From Leclercia adecarboxylata (GTDB lineage: Bacteria; Pseudomonadota; Gammaproteobacteria; Enterobacterales; Enterobacteriaceae): 64,000 bases of DNA. The DNA lies in assembly GCF_006171285.1 (NCBI RefSeq), contig NZ_CP040889.1, positions 4,154,001 through 4,218,000 on the forward strand, in the 5' to 3' direction. Every line of letters begins with the position of its first letter. The first letter of the stretch is position 1. Below the pieces are notes generated by a model. The model did no database searches. It saw only the letters and a program-made list of their open reading frames with translations, and had not been told where the DNA came from. Shown here piece after piece: positions 52,872 to 61,807 of the stretch. The translations under genes were made by a program, and so were the position numbers.

Positions 52872-53149
52872 CATGGCAAGCCATCGTTCTTGATGTAAAC
52901 GCCATTATCTGCGCACTGATCGCCATCAGGCTGATGTTCTTCAGTAAGAGTGGGAAGAGACACCGTCCTGCTGTGGCATGGATGGCGTACATGATGATCC
53001 TCGCAGCTGGATTTACGGCGTTCCGCATCCTCTACGGCAAATATCTGCAGGTTGACCCGGGCGAGCTGATGCTGAACATCGCTATCTGCATCGCCGTGTG
53101 GCGCTCCCGCGGCAATCTCGCAAAAGTATTCCAGAAGGCCGGGCAATGA
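52868..53149 (+). CDS. Second holin/antiholin-like membrane protein
   Basis: 93 residues with three hydrophobic segments (VLDVNAIICALIAIRLMFF, AWMAYMMILAAGFTAF, MLNIAICIAVW) and a basic tail. Phage holin family. It may act as holin or antiholin together with the preceding protein. ATGA coupling to both neighbours. Confidence 0.75.
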   Translation: MTWQAIVLDVNAIICALIAIRLMFFSKSGKRHRPAVAWMAYMMILAAGFTAFRILYGKYLQVDPGELMLNIAICIAVWRSRGNLAKVFQKAGQ

Positions 53150-53541
53150 CTAAAAATTTCAAATTCTCTCAGCGCAGCGAGAACAACCTTAAAGGCGTTA
53201 ACCCGACCCTGGTGAAAGTGATCCGCCGCGCGCTGGAAATCACACCGGTAGACTTCATCGTTATTGAAGGTCTGAGAACGCAGGCCCGACAGAAAGAACT
53301 GGTCGCCACCGGGAAATCTCAGACGATGAACAGCCGTCACCTGACCGGTCATGCCGTCGACATCATCCCGGTTAACACCACCTGGAAGATTGAAGAGTTC
53401 AAGCCTTTGCTCAAAGCGGTTAAGCAGGCAGCTGACGAACAGGGCCTGAAACTCCGCTTCGGCATCAACTGGAAAAATGACCCGGCGCTGCCCATCGAAA
53501 CCAAATTCATCGACGCGCCTCACGTTGAGATCCCCGCATGA
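53146..53541 (+). CDS. Endolysin, M15-family peptidase
   Basis: 131 residues. Zn-dependent D-Ala-D-Ala/L-Ala-D-Glu-type peptidase: SRHLTGHAVDII carries the HxxxxxxD zinc motif and PHVEI near the C-terminus the last His. It cleaves peptidoglycan stem peptides, in contrast to lambda's transglycosylase. No signal peptide, so release depends on the holin. ATG at 53146. Confidence 0.9.
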   Translation: MTKNFKFSQRSENNLKGVNPTLVKVIRRALEITPVDFIVIEGLRTQARQKELVATGKSQTMNSRHLTGHAVDIIPVNTTWKIEEFKPLLKAVKQAADEQGLKLRFGINWKNDPALPIETKFIDAPHVEIPA

Positions 53542-53996
53542 ACATCAGCCTGAAGTCGCTGATTGTGCCGGGAGTGATTCTCCTGCTGGCGCTGGCGTCG
53601 TGGCTTTCGTATGCCAGCTACAAGAGCGAGAGGAAGCGCGCTAATGACGCCGAGCAAAGCCTCTCACTGGCTACCGCCACCATCACCGACATGCAAACCC
53701 GTCAGCGTGATGTCGCTGCACTGGATGCCAAATACACGAAGGAGCTAGCTGATGCGCAAAACACCATTAGCGATCTGCGTCGGGATGTCGATTCTGGCGC
53801 TAAACGGCTGCGTGTCGCCGCAACCTGCACTGGAGTGCATCAAGCCGCCACCGCCTCCGGCATGGATGCTCTTGCCGAGCCCGAACTTACTGGAGCCGCT
53901 CGACGGGATTATTTCACCCTCAGAGAGCGAATCGCCAGCGTCACAAAGCAACTGACCGGCCTGCAGGAATATGTCCGGACTCAGTGCCTGAAATAA
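53538..53996 (+). CDS. Rz, inner-membrane spanin
   Basis: 152 residues: N-terminal membrane anchor (residues about 8-27) and a periplasmic coiled-coil region; C-terminal Cys in RTQCLK. Together with Rz1 it spans the periplasm and fuses inner and outer membranes at the end of lysis. The Rz1 gene is nested within it. Confidence 0.88.
   Translation: MNISLKSLIVPGVILLLALASWLSYASYKSERKRANDAEQSLSLATATITDMQTRQRDVAALDAKYTKELADAQNTISDLRRDVDSGAKRLRVAATCTGVHQAATASGMDALAEPELTGAARRDYFTLRERIASVTKQLTGLQEYVRTQCLK
53752..53955 (+). CDS. Rz1, outer-membrane spanin lipoprotein nested in Rz
   Basis: 67 residues in the +1 frame relative to Rz. The lipobox LNGC puts the lipidated Cys at residue 20; the mature part is Pro-rich (KPPPPPAWMLLPSP), typical of Rz1. 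The entire gene lies inside Rz. Confidence 0.87.
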   Translation: MRKTPLAICVGMSILALNGCVSPQPALECIKPPPPPAWMLLPSPNLLEPLDGIISPSESESPASQSN

Positions 53997-54090
53997 TACG
54001 GAGGTGAGCATGTATTCGTATGGCGAAAGACCGCCTACGCATTCCCCACTGCAATGCCGGGGTCATGCATCCGTTACCACATGAATAACC

Positions 54091-54117
54091 AAGCCTCGCA
54101 ATAGCGGGGCTTTTTTA
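54091..54117 (+). terminator. Terminator downstream of the lysis genes
   Basis: AAGCCTCGC-AATA-GCGGGGCTT followed by TTTTAT (one G-T pair). It follows Rz by about 95 bp. Confidence 0.75.
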
Positions 54118-54156
54118 TGCCTGCAGCAAACCCGCGCATCTCACGCGCATTCCATC

Positions 54157-54263
54157 ACGAGAGCCTTTCAGTAAGCGAGCCTGAGAACAGCCGTTATAGG
54201 TGGCGACCTCTCTCGGGCGGCTTTTCTGTGAGACAGGCTCACTTTCTAAAAGGTAAAAACGCT
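54157..54263 (+). ncRNA. Structured leader upstream of rha, C4-type antisense RNA candidate
   Basis: About 105 nt with GAGCCTTTCAGTAAGC, AACAGCCG..GGTGGCGACCTCTC and CGGGCGGCTTTTCTGTGAGACAGGC. The CAGCCG/CGGGCGGCT complementarity and the CTGTGAGACA element recall the C4 antisense RNA family that controls antirepressor-type genes in phages. Assignment from memory of the motif; no covariance search was possible. Confidence 0.45.
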
Positions 54264-54788
54264 ATGAATAATCCGTCAGTTATTCCGGCCTTCGACTTCC
54301 GCGAAATGGTTATGCCATCTAACGGGAAGGTCATCACTACATCTGTGAAGATTGCCCGCTATTTCGGGAAGGCGCATAAGAACGTTCTGCGCACTATCAA
54401 GCGGCTAGAGACTGATTGCACATCTGAATTTAACCGGCTCAATTTTGAGCCCGTTGAATACCTCGATAAAAAAGGCGAGATGCGGCTGATGTACAACATC
54501 ACGAAAGACGGATGGATGATGCTTGTGATGGGCTTCACCGGGAAGGCGGCGACCGCGATTAAAGAGCAATACATCGCCGCTTTTAACTGGATGGCTGAGC
54601 GGTTGAGTCGGCGCATGGCGATGGGTGAAGAAATGCAGCACCGCTACGCCATCAAAGAAACCCGCTCAAAGCTGAAAGGTACGATCGGCAGCCGATTGAT
54701 GAACGAGCGGAAGAAAGAGAAGCGAGTTCTGGCCGTTGAGCATGAGCACATCATGCAGGTGACTCAACCAGACCTGCTGATCGGGTAA
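54264..54788 (+). CDS. Rha-family phage regulatory protein
   Basis: 174 residues. The N-terminal Rha domain (FDFREMVMPSNGKVITTSVKIARYFGKAHKNVLRTIKRL, with YNITKDGWMMLVMGFTGKAA) is complete; the C-terminal half is basic and helical. Rha proteins of lambdoid phages interfere with growth in hosts lacking IHF and resemble antirepressors. The ATG at 54264 is used and a structured leader precedes it. Confidence 0.85.
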   Translation: MNNPSVIPAFDFREMVMPSNGKVITTSVKIARYFGKAHKNVLRTIKRLETDCTSEFNRLNFEPVEYLDKKGEMRLMYNITKDGWMMLVMGFTGKAATAIKEQYIAAFNWMAERLSRRMAMGEEMQHRYAIKETRSKLKGTIGSRLMNERKKEKRVLAVEHEHIMQVTQPDLLIG

Positions 54789-54872
54789 GCCATTCCAAAG
54801 CTCATCTCTGGGTGGGCTTGATAATGGCTATAGCGGATAAATCGGGGATAGGCCCTATAGGGGATAAATCAC

Positions 54873-54897
54873 AGCCTCCGCACGCGGGGCTTTTTAT
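54873..54897 (+). terminator. Terminator downstream of rha
   Basis: AGCCTCCGC-AC-GCGGGGCT with one bulge, followed by TTTTATT. The tight loop makes it a weaker candidate. Confidence 0.5.
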
Positions 54898-54910
54898 TGG
54901 AGCCAACAAT

Positions 54911-55267
54911 ATGCCAGCAGCTATCCCGCGCGCCTGCCGTAAACGCGGGTGCTCCGGCACTACCACAGACCGTTCCGGCTACTGTGATGACCATCGCAAC
55001 GAAGGCTGGCAGCAACATCAGCGCGGGCAGAGCCGACATCAGCGCGGCTACGGCAGTAAGTGGGACATCATCAGAGCCCGCATCCTGACGCGTGATCGAC
55101 ACATCTGCCAGCAGTGCCTGCGCAACAGCAGACCACGCCCAGCGGAAACGGTCGACCACGTTATCCCGAAAGCTCACGGCGGCACCGATGAAGATCGGAA
55201 TCTGGAGTCTCTTTGTTACTCCTGCCACTACCGTAAGACAGCCAAAGAACGGCTGAACCGCCAGTAA
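54911..55267 (+). CDS. HNH endonuclease of the packaging module
   Basis: 118 residues. Cys-rich N-terminus (ACRKRGCSG..GYCDDHR) and the HNH core ICQQCLRN...TVDHVIPKAHGGTDEDRNLESLCYSCHYRKT. In HK97-like phages such a protein (gp74 type) sits upstream of terminase and assists DNA cleavage at cos. The ATG at 54911 follows a terminator. Confidence 0.88.
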   Translation: MPAAIPRACRKRGCSGTTTDRSGYCDDHRNEGWQQHQRGQSRHQRGYGSKWDIIRARILTRDRHICQQCLRNSRPRPAETVDHVIPKAHGGTDEDRNLESLCYSCHYRKTAKERLNRQ

Positions 55268-55283
55268 TCAAAGGTAAATTAAA

Positions 55284-55838
55284 ATGACTGAGTCGTTAAA
55301 TGATTCAGGGCTGCCGCGCGCCTGTCTTAAAGACATTCCCGGCTACCCAGGGTATCAGGCGAGCGATGACGGATTTATTTACTCTCTTCGCTCAGGCAAG
55401 CCTCGGCAACTCTCAATGCGGCTACATAACGGCTACTGGCATGTGAATGTTAATACCGGCTTTAGCCGAGCGACGAAAGTTAAAAAGCAAGTGCATCAGT
55501 TGGTGTTGTTTGCATTCGCCGGAGTTAAACCATCGGACATACATGTTACTCGTCATCTTGATGGCAACCCGCTAAATAACAACAGGTCAAATCTTGCATG
55601 GGGAACACCCAAAGAGAACGCCGCCGATAGTCTTAACCACGGCACGGCTGTATGCCTCAGAAGAGGACAGAGCGCCTCGGCCACAAAGTTAGCACCAGCG
55701 ACCATCGTGAGCATTGAGCGAGACGCGAAGGCTGGAATGAAACTGGTCGATGTTGCAAAGCGCTATGGCGTCACACATACGCACGTACGCCGCATCAGGG
55801 ATCATGAATGCCACCCTGACATGTGGTCAAGGGGATAG
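55284..55838 (+). CDS. HNH homing endonuclease (NUMOD4-type) inserted in the packaging module
   Basis: 184 residues. N-terminal NUMOD4-like block (DIPGYPGYQASDDGFIYSL), an HNH_3 domain with VHQLVLFAFAG, HLDGNPLNNNRSNLAWGT, and a C-terminal helix-turn-helix (KLVDVAKRYGVTHTHVRRI). This is the structure of free-standing homing endonucleases. It separates the HNH gene from terminase small subunit, which are normally adjacent, so it is probably a selfish insertion. Codon use and GC are somewhat lower than its neighbours. Confidence 0.85.
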   Translation: MTESLNDSGLPRACLKDIPGYPGYQASDDGFIYSLRSGKPRQLSMRLHNGYWHVNVNTGFSRATKVKKQVHQLVLFAFAGVKPSDIHVTRHLDGNPLNNNRSNLAWGTPKENAADSLNHGTAVCLRRGQSASATKLAPATIVSIERDAKAGMKLVDVAKRYGVTHTHVRRIRDHECHPDMWSRG

Positions 55839-55962
55839 GGCGGGTGAAAACTTCAGGGCATTTGCCCCAAAGGACCGCCGCCTAACCTCTTTTCACATCG
55901 CCGCAGGTTAGAAACCTTTTTTATGGGTGCCCCCAAAGTACCATTTTACTGGAGTTTTCCCA
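55839..55962. other. Non-coding region before terminase, probable cos region
   Basis: 124 bp between the homing endonuclease and terS. Contains CTAACCtc...gcaGGTTAG as an inverted repeat followed by a CCTTTTTTAT tract. In phages with this packaging module the cos site lies in this interval; the cut point cannot be read directly. Confidence 0.4.
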
Positions 55963-56436
55963 ATGTCCGGACCACCGAAAACCCCGTCACACCTGGTTTT
56001 GGTGAGGGGGAACCCATCCAAGCGCCCGATAAACCAGAATGAGCCTAAGCCGGAGAAAGGGATACCCAATACTCCGAAGCACCTCGACAAGATGGGTAAA
56101 TACTGGTTCCAGCAAATAGCGCAGGAGCTGGACAATATCGGCGTACTGACGCAGCTTGATGCGAAGGCGCTGGAGCTGCTGATTGAAGCCTATACCGAAT
56201 ACCGGCGCCACTGCGAAACGCTCGATACGGAAGGTTATACGTACCGGGTGGAGACACAAACCGGTGACGTAATGATAAAAGCGCATCCGGCAGCCGCGAT
56301 GAAGGCCGATGCCTGGAAGCGAATTCGCGCCATGCTGTCAGAGTTCGGTATGACCCCTGCCTCGCGCAGCAAAGTTAACGCTGGCGGTCCTGATAAGGTA
56401 GATCCGCTGGAAGAATTCCTGAAAGCGAGGGACTGA
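55963..56436 (+). CDS. Terminase small subunit (P27 family)
   Basis: 157 residues. N-terminal basic region (SHLVLVRGNPSKRP) and helical core (YWFQQIAQELDNIGVLTQLDAKALELL), ending DPLEEFLKARD, the P27-family pattern. It recognises phage DNA for packaging. The ATG at 55963 has TGGAG upstream; the stop overlaps the terL ATG (TGATG). Confidence 0.92.
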   Translation: MSGPPKTPSHLVLVRGNPSKRPINQNEPKPEKGIPNTPKHLDKMGKYWFQQIAQELDNIGVLTQLDAKALELLIEAYTEYRRHCETLDTEGYTYRVETQTGDVMIKAHPAAAMKADAWKRIRAMLSEFGMTPASRSKVNAGGPDKVDPLEEFLKARD

Positions 56437-58166
56437 TGGCTAAAGTGGCAGACGGAATCCGCTATGCCGAGCGCGTGGTCGGCGGAGAAATTGTTGCGTG
56501 CAAATATGTGAAGCAGGCCTGCGCCCGTTTCCTTGATGACCTGCAGGAAGGGGAGAAGCGCAACATTTTCTTTAGCGAGAGTCGCGCGCAGCACATCCTG
56601 AATTTCTACAAGTTCGTGCCGCATGTTAAAGGCGACCTGGCCGGTAAGCCGATTGAGCTGATGGACTGGCACATCTTCATCCTGATTAATATTTTTGGCT
56701 TCGTTGTTCCGCTGGTAAACGAGCAAACCGGGGAGCAGGTGCTGAGCGACAAAGGCCGCCCGGTAATGGTAAGGCGTTTCCGTACGGCTTATAACGAGGT
56801 GGCGCGTAAGAACGCCAAATCAACGCTCTCATCTGGCATCGGACTGTATATGGCCGGCGCTGATGGTGAAGGCGGCGCTGAGGTTTACTCAGCTGCAACG
56901 ACCCGCGACCAGGCCCGCATCGTATTCAACGACGCAGTAAACATGATTAAGCAGTCACGCGCCGCGCTGGGCAGGCTGTTTGACTACAATAAGCTCGCGA
57001 TCTTCCAGGAGCGCACGGCCTCCAAGTTTGAGCCGCTTTCCAGCGACGCCAACAACCTGGATGGCCTGAATATCCACTGCGCGATCGTGGATGAGCTGCA
57101 CGCGCACCGCACCCGTGACGTGTGGGATGTTCTGGAGACCGCGACCGGCGCCCGTTCGCAATCCCTGCTGTTCGCCATTACCACGGCAGGCTTTAACCGT
57201 GAAGGTATCTGCTATGAGCTGCGTGATTACGCAGTAAAGGTGCTGAGTGGCGTGGTAGAGGATGACACTTTTTTTGGAATTATCTTCACGCTCGATGAGG
57301 GAGACGAGCCGTTCGACGAAAAGGTGTGGCAGAAAGCCAATCCGGGGCTGGGTATATGTAAGCGCTGGGATGACCTTCGCCGCCTGGCGAAAAAGGCGCA
57401 GGAGCAGGTCTCAGCCCGCAATAACTTCTTTACCAAGCACCTGAATATCTGGGTAAGTGCCGAATCGGCCTGGATGGATATGATGAAGTGGGAGTCCTGT
57501 GAGCCTCTGGCGCCAGTTCATGAGCTGAAAACCTATCCAATGTGGGCAGGTGTTGACCTGGCGAACAAAATCGATATCTGTGCGGCGGTAAAAGTCTGGC
57601 GCGCGCCCGCCGGCCATGTACATGCGGATTTTAAATTCTGGCTGCCGGAAGGTCGCCTGGAGCGCTGCTCACGGCAGATGGCTGAGTTGTACCAGAAATG
57701 GAGTGACAGCGGACACCTGACGCTGACCGATGGCGACGTGGTGGATCACGCTGTTATCAAAGAAGACCTTCTGGCGTGGATTGCTGGTGAAAACCTGCGT
57801 GAAATTGGATTCGACCCATGGGGCGCGACGCAATTCAGCCTTTCTCTGGCAGAAGAGGGCGTGCCGATGGTGGAGGTGGCGCAGACGGTCCGTAACCTGT
57901 CAGAAGCGATGAAGGAAACTGAGGCACTGGCTTACGCCGGGCGCCTGCATCATAACAATCACCCGGTAATGACCTGGATGATGAGCAACGTCACCGCAAA
58001 GGTGGATAAAAACGACAACATCTTCCCCAACAAATCGACGCCGGAGGCGAAGATAGACGGCCCGGTTGCCATGTTTACCGGGCTCAGTCGTCTAATCCTC
58101 AACGGCGGAGAAGAGCCGCAGGATTTAAGCGGCTTCTTTGATAATCCGATAATGGTAGGTTTCTGA
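56436..58166 (+). CDS. Terminase large subunit
   Basis: 576 residues. The ATPase domain has a Walker A-like NEVARKNAKST and Walker B HCAIVDELHAH; the C-terminal nuclease domain begins AGVDLANKIDICAAV with its catalytic Asp. It cuts concatemers and drives DNA into proheads. HK97-type gene. Overlaps both neighbours by one base. Confidence 0.95.
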   Translation: MAKVADGIRYAERVVGGEIVACKYVKQACARFLDDLQEGEKRNIFFSESRAQHILNFYKFVPHVKGDLAGKPIELMDWHIFILINIFGFVVPLVNEQTGEQVLSDKGRPVMVRRFRTAYNEVARKNAKSTLSSGIGLYMAGADGEGGAEVYSAATTRDQARIVFNDAVNMIKQSRAALGRLFDYNKLAIFQERTASKFEPLSSDANNLDGLNIHCAIVDELHAHRTRDVWDVLETATGARSQSLLFAITTAGFNREGICYELRDYAVKVLSGVVEDDTFFGIIFTLDEGDEPFDEKVWQKANPGLGICKRWDDLRRLAKKAQEQVSARNNFFTKHLNIWVSAESAWMDMMKWESCEPLAPVHELKTYPMWAGVDLANKIDICAAVKVWRAPAGHVHADFKFWLPEGRLERCSRQMAELYQKWSDSGHLTLTDGDVVDHAVIKEDLLAWIAGENLREIGFDPWGATQFSLSLAEEGVPMVEVAQTVRNLSEAMKETEALAYAGRLHHNNHPVMTWMMSNVTAKVDKNDNIFPNKSTPEAKIDGPVAMFTGLSRLILNGGEEPQDLSGFFDNPIMVGF

Positions 58167-59470
58167 TGAAAGAGAACAAACAGCCCGGCAGGGTCAAAAG
58201 CGCGCTGCTGAACTGGCTGGGCGTGCCGATCGGACTGACGACGGGAACCTTCTGGCAGGAATGGATGGGCATGAGCAGTAGTGGAAAGGTGGTGTCGGCT
58301 GATAAAGCGATCCACCTTTCTGCCGTCTGGGCCTGTGTCAGGCTGCTGAGTGAGTCTGTATCCACGCTGCCGCTAAAGATTTACGCACGGCAGCCGGACG
58401 GATCACGCAAGCCCGCCACTGACCATCCGGCATACCAGGTTCTTTGTCGCCGGCCAAACCTCGAAATGACACCATCCCGTTTCATGCTGATGCTGGTCGC
58501 CAGTATCTGCCTGCGCGGTAATGCCTTTGTCGAAAAGAAGATGATCGGTAATCGCCTGGTGGCACTGGTTCCGCTGTTGCCTCAGAACATGGTGGTTAAG
58601 CGACTGGATAACGGCAGCCTGGAATACACCTATACCGAAGTGGCAACGCAACGCGTTATCCCGGTAAAAAACATTATGCATATTCGCGGGTTTGGCCTGG
58701 ATGGCATCTGCGGCATGATGCCGATGATGGCCGGGCGCGATGTGATCGGTTCGGCTATGGCGGTCGAAGAATCGGCAGCGAAGATATTTGAGAATGGGCT
58801 GCAAAGCTCGGGCTTTTTATCAGCAGAGGCAGCGCTGGATGCAGAGCAGCGTGAACGGTTGCGTGGTTATATGCAGGCATTCACTGGCTCACGCAATGCT
58901 GGACGGATTATGGTCCTGGAAGGCGGTCTGAAATATCAGAACGTCACCATGAACCCCGAAGCGGCTCAGATGCTGGAGTCCCGCGCGTTCAGCATTGAGG
59001 AAATCTGCCGCTGGTTTCGCGTGCCGCCGTTTATGGTTGGCCATGCTGATAAACAGAGTAGCTGGGCGTCGAGCGTTGAGGGAATGAACCTGCAGTTCCT
59101 GACAAACACGCTGCGTCCGTTGCTGGTAAACATCGAGCAGGAGATTTCCCGCTGCCTGCTGGATGGTGATGATGACCTGTTTGCTGAATTCTCCGTTGAA
59201 GGGTTGCTTCGTGCTGACAGTGCCGGACGGGCCGCTTACTACACCACGGCGCTTCAGAACGGCTGGATGTCCCGCAATGATGTCCGGCGTCTGGAGAACA
59301 TGCCGCCGATTGAAGGCGGTGAGCTTTATACCGTTCAGCTGAACCTGACGCCGCTGGAAGATTTGAAGCAGAACAGCAAGGCAGCACAGGCCGCACAGAT
59401 GCGTAAGCTGCACAGCTACCTTTTCCCTGACGTACCTTTCGAGCAATCCCCGCTGAAACAGGCGGCTTAG
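58166..59470 (+). CDS. Portal protein (HK97 family)
   Basis: 434 residues. HK97-like portal pattern: AIHLSAVWACVRLLSESVSTLPL near the N-terminus, FRVPPFMVGHADKQSSWASSVEG in the middle, and a Gln/Ala-rich C-terminal helix. Forms the dodecameric DNA channel at one capsid vertex. Confidence 0.95.
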   Translation: MKENKQPGRVKSALLNWLGVPIGLTTGTFWQEWMGMSSSGKVVSADKAIHLSAVWACVRLLSESVSTLPLKIYARQPDGSRKPATDHPAYQVLCRRPNLEMTPSRFMLMLVASICLRGNAFVEKKMIGNRLVALVPLLPQNMVVKRLDNGSLEYTYTEVATQRVIPVKNIMHIRGFGLDGICGMMPMMAGRDVIGSAMAVEESAAKIFENGLQSSGFLSAEAALDAEQRERLRGYMQAFTGSRNAGRIMVLEGGLKYQNVTMNPEAAQMLESRAFSIEEICRWFRVPPFMVGHADKQSSWASSVEGMNLQFLTNTLRPLLVNIEQEISRCLLDGDDDLFAEFSVEGLLRADSAGRAAYYTTALQNGWMSRNDVRRLENMPPIEGGELYTVQLNLTPLEDLKQNSKAAQAAQMRKLHSYLFPDVPFEQSPLKQAA

Positions 59471-59481
59471 GAGCTATCCCC

Positions 59482-60330
59482 ATGACACTGAAAAGCCTTC
59501 CGGAAGCACCGGCGGGGCGGCCTTCTGCACTCTCAAAACGGGATTTGCCGTCCGCCACCATGGAGCGCTGGAACGGCGGCATCAAAGCCGCAAACACTGA
59601 TGAAAACAGCATCTCTATTTTTGACGTTATCGGTGCCGATTACTGGGGTGAAGGCGTAACGGCCAGTCGTATCGCCGGTGCGCTCCGCTCAATGAATGGC
59701 GCTGACGTGACGGTGAATATCAACTCGCCGGGCGGCGACATGTTTGAAGGCCTGGCCATCTACAACCTTTTGCGCGAGTACAAAGGCAAAGTCACCGTGA
59801 AGGTGCTGGGGCTGGCAGCATCTGCTGCCTCCATCATTGCCATGGCCGGAGACGACGTGCAAATCGGACGTGGTGCCTTCCTGATGATTCATAACTGTTG
59901 GGTCTATGCGATGGGCAACCGTCATGACCTGGCGCAAATCGCCGCAGACATGGAGCCTTTCGATAAAGCGATGGGTGACATCTACTCTGCGCGAACGGGA
60001 CTCAGTAAGGAAGAGGTGGCCACGATGATGGATGGCGAAACCTATATCGGCGGCAGTGATGCGGTTGATAAAGGTTTTGCCGATCGCCTGCTTTCCGCTG
60101 ATGAAATTTCTGATGACGACGACAGTCCGGCGGCAGCATTGCGCAAGCTCGACGCGTTGCTGGCGAAAGCGGATACCCCGCGCTCTGAGCGTCGCAAACT
60201 TCTGAAAGCTTTAACCGGCAGCAAGCCAGGCGCTGCTGCCGATCATGATGGTACGCCGGGCGCTACCGAAGAAATCAACCCTGAAAATATTGCACAACTT
60301 GAAAACGCCCTGGCGGCGTTCGGCAAATAA
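59482..60330 (+). CDS. ClpP-like head maturation protease
   Basis: 282 residues. ClpP/SppA-type serine protease: INSPGGDMFEGLAIYN, nucleophile Ser in LAASAASIIAMAG, and His in FLMIHNCW. It cleaves the scaffold-like N-terminus of the capsid protein. HK97 itself uses a different (U35) protease; the ClpP-like type is found in related phages. An acidic C-terminal extension follows residue about 215. Confidence 0.93.
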   Translation: MTLKSLPEAPAGRPSALSKRDLPSATMERWNGGIKAANTDENSISIFDVIGADYWGEGVTASRIAGALRSMNGADVTVNINSPGGDMFEGLAIYNLLREYKGKVTVKVLGLAASAASIIAMAGDDVQIGRGAFLMIHNCWVYAMGNRHDLAQIAADMEPFDKAMGDIYSARTGLSKEEVATMMDGETYIGGSDAVDKGFADRLLSADEISDDDDSPAAALRKLDALLAKADTPRSERRKLLKALTGSKPGAAADHDGTPGATEEINPENIAQLENALAAFGK

Positions 60331-60339
60331 GGAAAAACC

Positions 60340-61560
60340 ATGTCTGAAGTTAACGATTTACTGAAAAAAGTCTCCGCTAAGCTGGAAGAAGTGTCCGGCA
60401 CCTTCAGCCAGAAGGCCGAGGATGCGCTGAAAGAGGCTAAAAACTCCGGCCAGCTGTCTGCGCAGACCAAAGAAGCGGTGGATAAAATCGCTACCGAATT
60501 CAACGCTCTGACTGAAGCCAATAAGTCTCTGAAAGCGTCTCTGGGCGAACTGGAGCAGCACGTTGCCAGCATGCCGCTGAACAACGCTAAAAAGGTGATC
60601 GAGACCGTTGGCCAGACCGTTATCAGCAGTGAAGCGCTGAAAGCGTTCGCGGCAAGCGTTGAAGGCGGGAAGCGCGTCAGCGTTCCGGTGAATGCTGCGC
60701 TGATCTCCACTGACGTGGCAACCGGCGTGGTTGAGCCGCAGCGCCTGCCGGGTATTGATACCGCGCCGAAGCAGCGCCTCTTCATCCGGGATCTGATTGC
60801 GCCGGGCCGCACCTCTGCACCGGCCATCTTCTGGGTGCAGCAGACCGGATTCACCAATGCGGCGAAAGTCGTGCCGGAAGGTACCGCCAAACCGTACAGT
60901 GATATTCAGTTCGCCACGCAGATCACTCCGGTGACCACCATCGCGCACATGTTCAAGGCGTCCAAACAGATCCTGGATGATTTTGCACAGCTGCAGTCCA
61001 CTATCGACGCTGAAATGCGTTACGGCCTGAAATATGTCGAAGAGCAGGAGATTCTCTTCGGCGATGGTACCGGCGCGCACCTGAAAGGCATCGTCCCACA
61101 GGCATCTGCTTATGACGCTGCCTTTACCGTTGAGCAGCAGAACGGCATCGATGATCTCCGCCTCGCAATGCTGCAGGCGCAGCTGGCGCGCTTCCCGGCT
61201 TCCGGCCACGTCCTGCACTTCATCGACTGGGCGAAGATTGAACTCACCAAAGACACGCTGGGCCGCTATATCCTGGCGAACCCGGCGGCCCTGACCGGGC
61301 CTACCCTGTGGGGCCTTCCTGTGGTGGCGACCGAAGCTGCAGCATTCCAGGGCAAATTCCTGACCGGTGCATTCAACGCCGCTGCCCAGCTGTTCGACCG
61401 TGAAGATGCCAACGTGGTGATCTCCACCGAGAACGCCGACGACTTCGAGAAGAACATGATCTCGATTCGCTGCGAAGAGCGCCTGGCGCTGGCGGTGAAA
61501 CGCCCGGAAGCTTTCATCTACGGATCCTTCACTGCGCCTGCTGCTGGTGGCGGCGCGTAA
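60340..61560 (+). CDS. Major capsid protein (HK97 fold)
   Basis: 406 residues. Residues 1-100 are a charged coiled coil (scaffolding delta domain), expected to be removed by the protease; the HK97 core follows (LIAPGRTSAPAIFWVQQTGF, ILDDFAQLQSTIDAEMRYGL, FGDGTGAHLKGIVPQ). The C-terminus ERLALAVKRPEAFIYGSF is typical. Highly biased, GC-rich codon use suggests strong expression. Confidence 0.95.
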   Translation: MSEVNDLLKKVSAKLEEVSGTFSQKAEDALKEAKNSGQLSAQTKEAVDKIATEFNALTEANKSLKASLGELEQHVASMPLNNAKKVIETVGQTVISSEALKAFAASVEGGKRVSVPVNAALISTDVATGVVEPQRLPGIDTAPKQRLFIRDLIAPGRTSAPAIFWVQQTGFTNAAKVVPEGTAKPYSDIQFATQITPVTTIAHMFKASKQILDDFAQLQSTIDAEMRYGLKYVEEQEILFGDGTGAHLKGIVPQASAYDAAFTVEQQNGIDDLRLAMLQAQLARFPASGHVLHFIDWAKIELTKDTLGRYILANPAALTGPTLWGLPVVATEAAAFQGKFLTGAFNAAAQLFDREDANVVISTENADDFEKNMISIRCEERLALAVKRPEAFIYGSFTAPAAGGGA

Positions 61561-61569
61561 TCCTTAACG

Positions 61570-61595
61570 GCGGCCTGCGGGCCGCTTTTCGTTTT
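61570..61595 (+). terminator. Terminator-like hairpin after the capsid gene
   Basis: GCGGCC-TGCG-GGCCGC followed by TTTTCGTTTT. It may reduce transcription of the connector genes relative to capsid. Confidence 0.7.
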
Positions 61596-61612
61596 CCTTT
61601 AAGGAGACAGCC

Positions 61613-61798
61613 ATGAAGCTGATCGCTATCAAGCCCATTTACTTTGAAGGCAATGTACTTACTGAAGGTACTGAGTTCGAAACGCTGGAGCAGCATGGTC
61701 GCGAGCTGGTGGCACGCGGTTATGCCTCAGAGCCCGGTGCCAAAAAAACGGAACCGGATAAAGACCCCGATCCAAAAGGAAAGAGCAAAGGTAAGTAA
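61613..61798 (+). CDS. Small head-region protein, 61 residues
   Basis: MKLIAIKPIYFEGNVLTEGTEF..., a small beta domain followed by a Lys/Pro/Asp-rich tail. AAGGAG precedes the ATG. Proteins like this often lie between capsid and connector genes; role unknown. Confidence 0.7.
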   Translation: MKLIAIKPIYFEGNVLTEGTEFETLEQHGRELVARGYASEPGAKKTEPDKDPDPKGKSKGK

Positions 61799-61807
61799 GG
61801 AGCGCGC

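Noticed and set aside
54010..54085. Two overlapping frames of 22-24 codons between Rz and the terminator
   Set aside because: One has a GGAGG site, but neither has recognisable features; not enough evidence for a gene.
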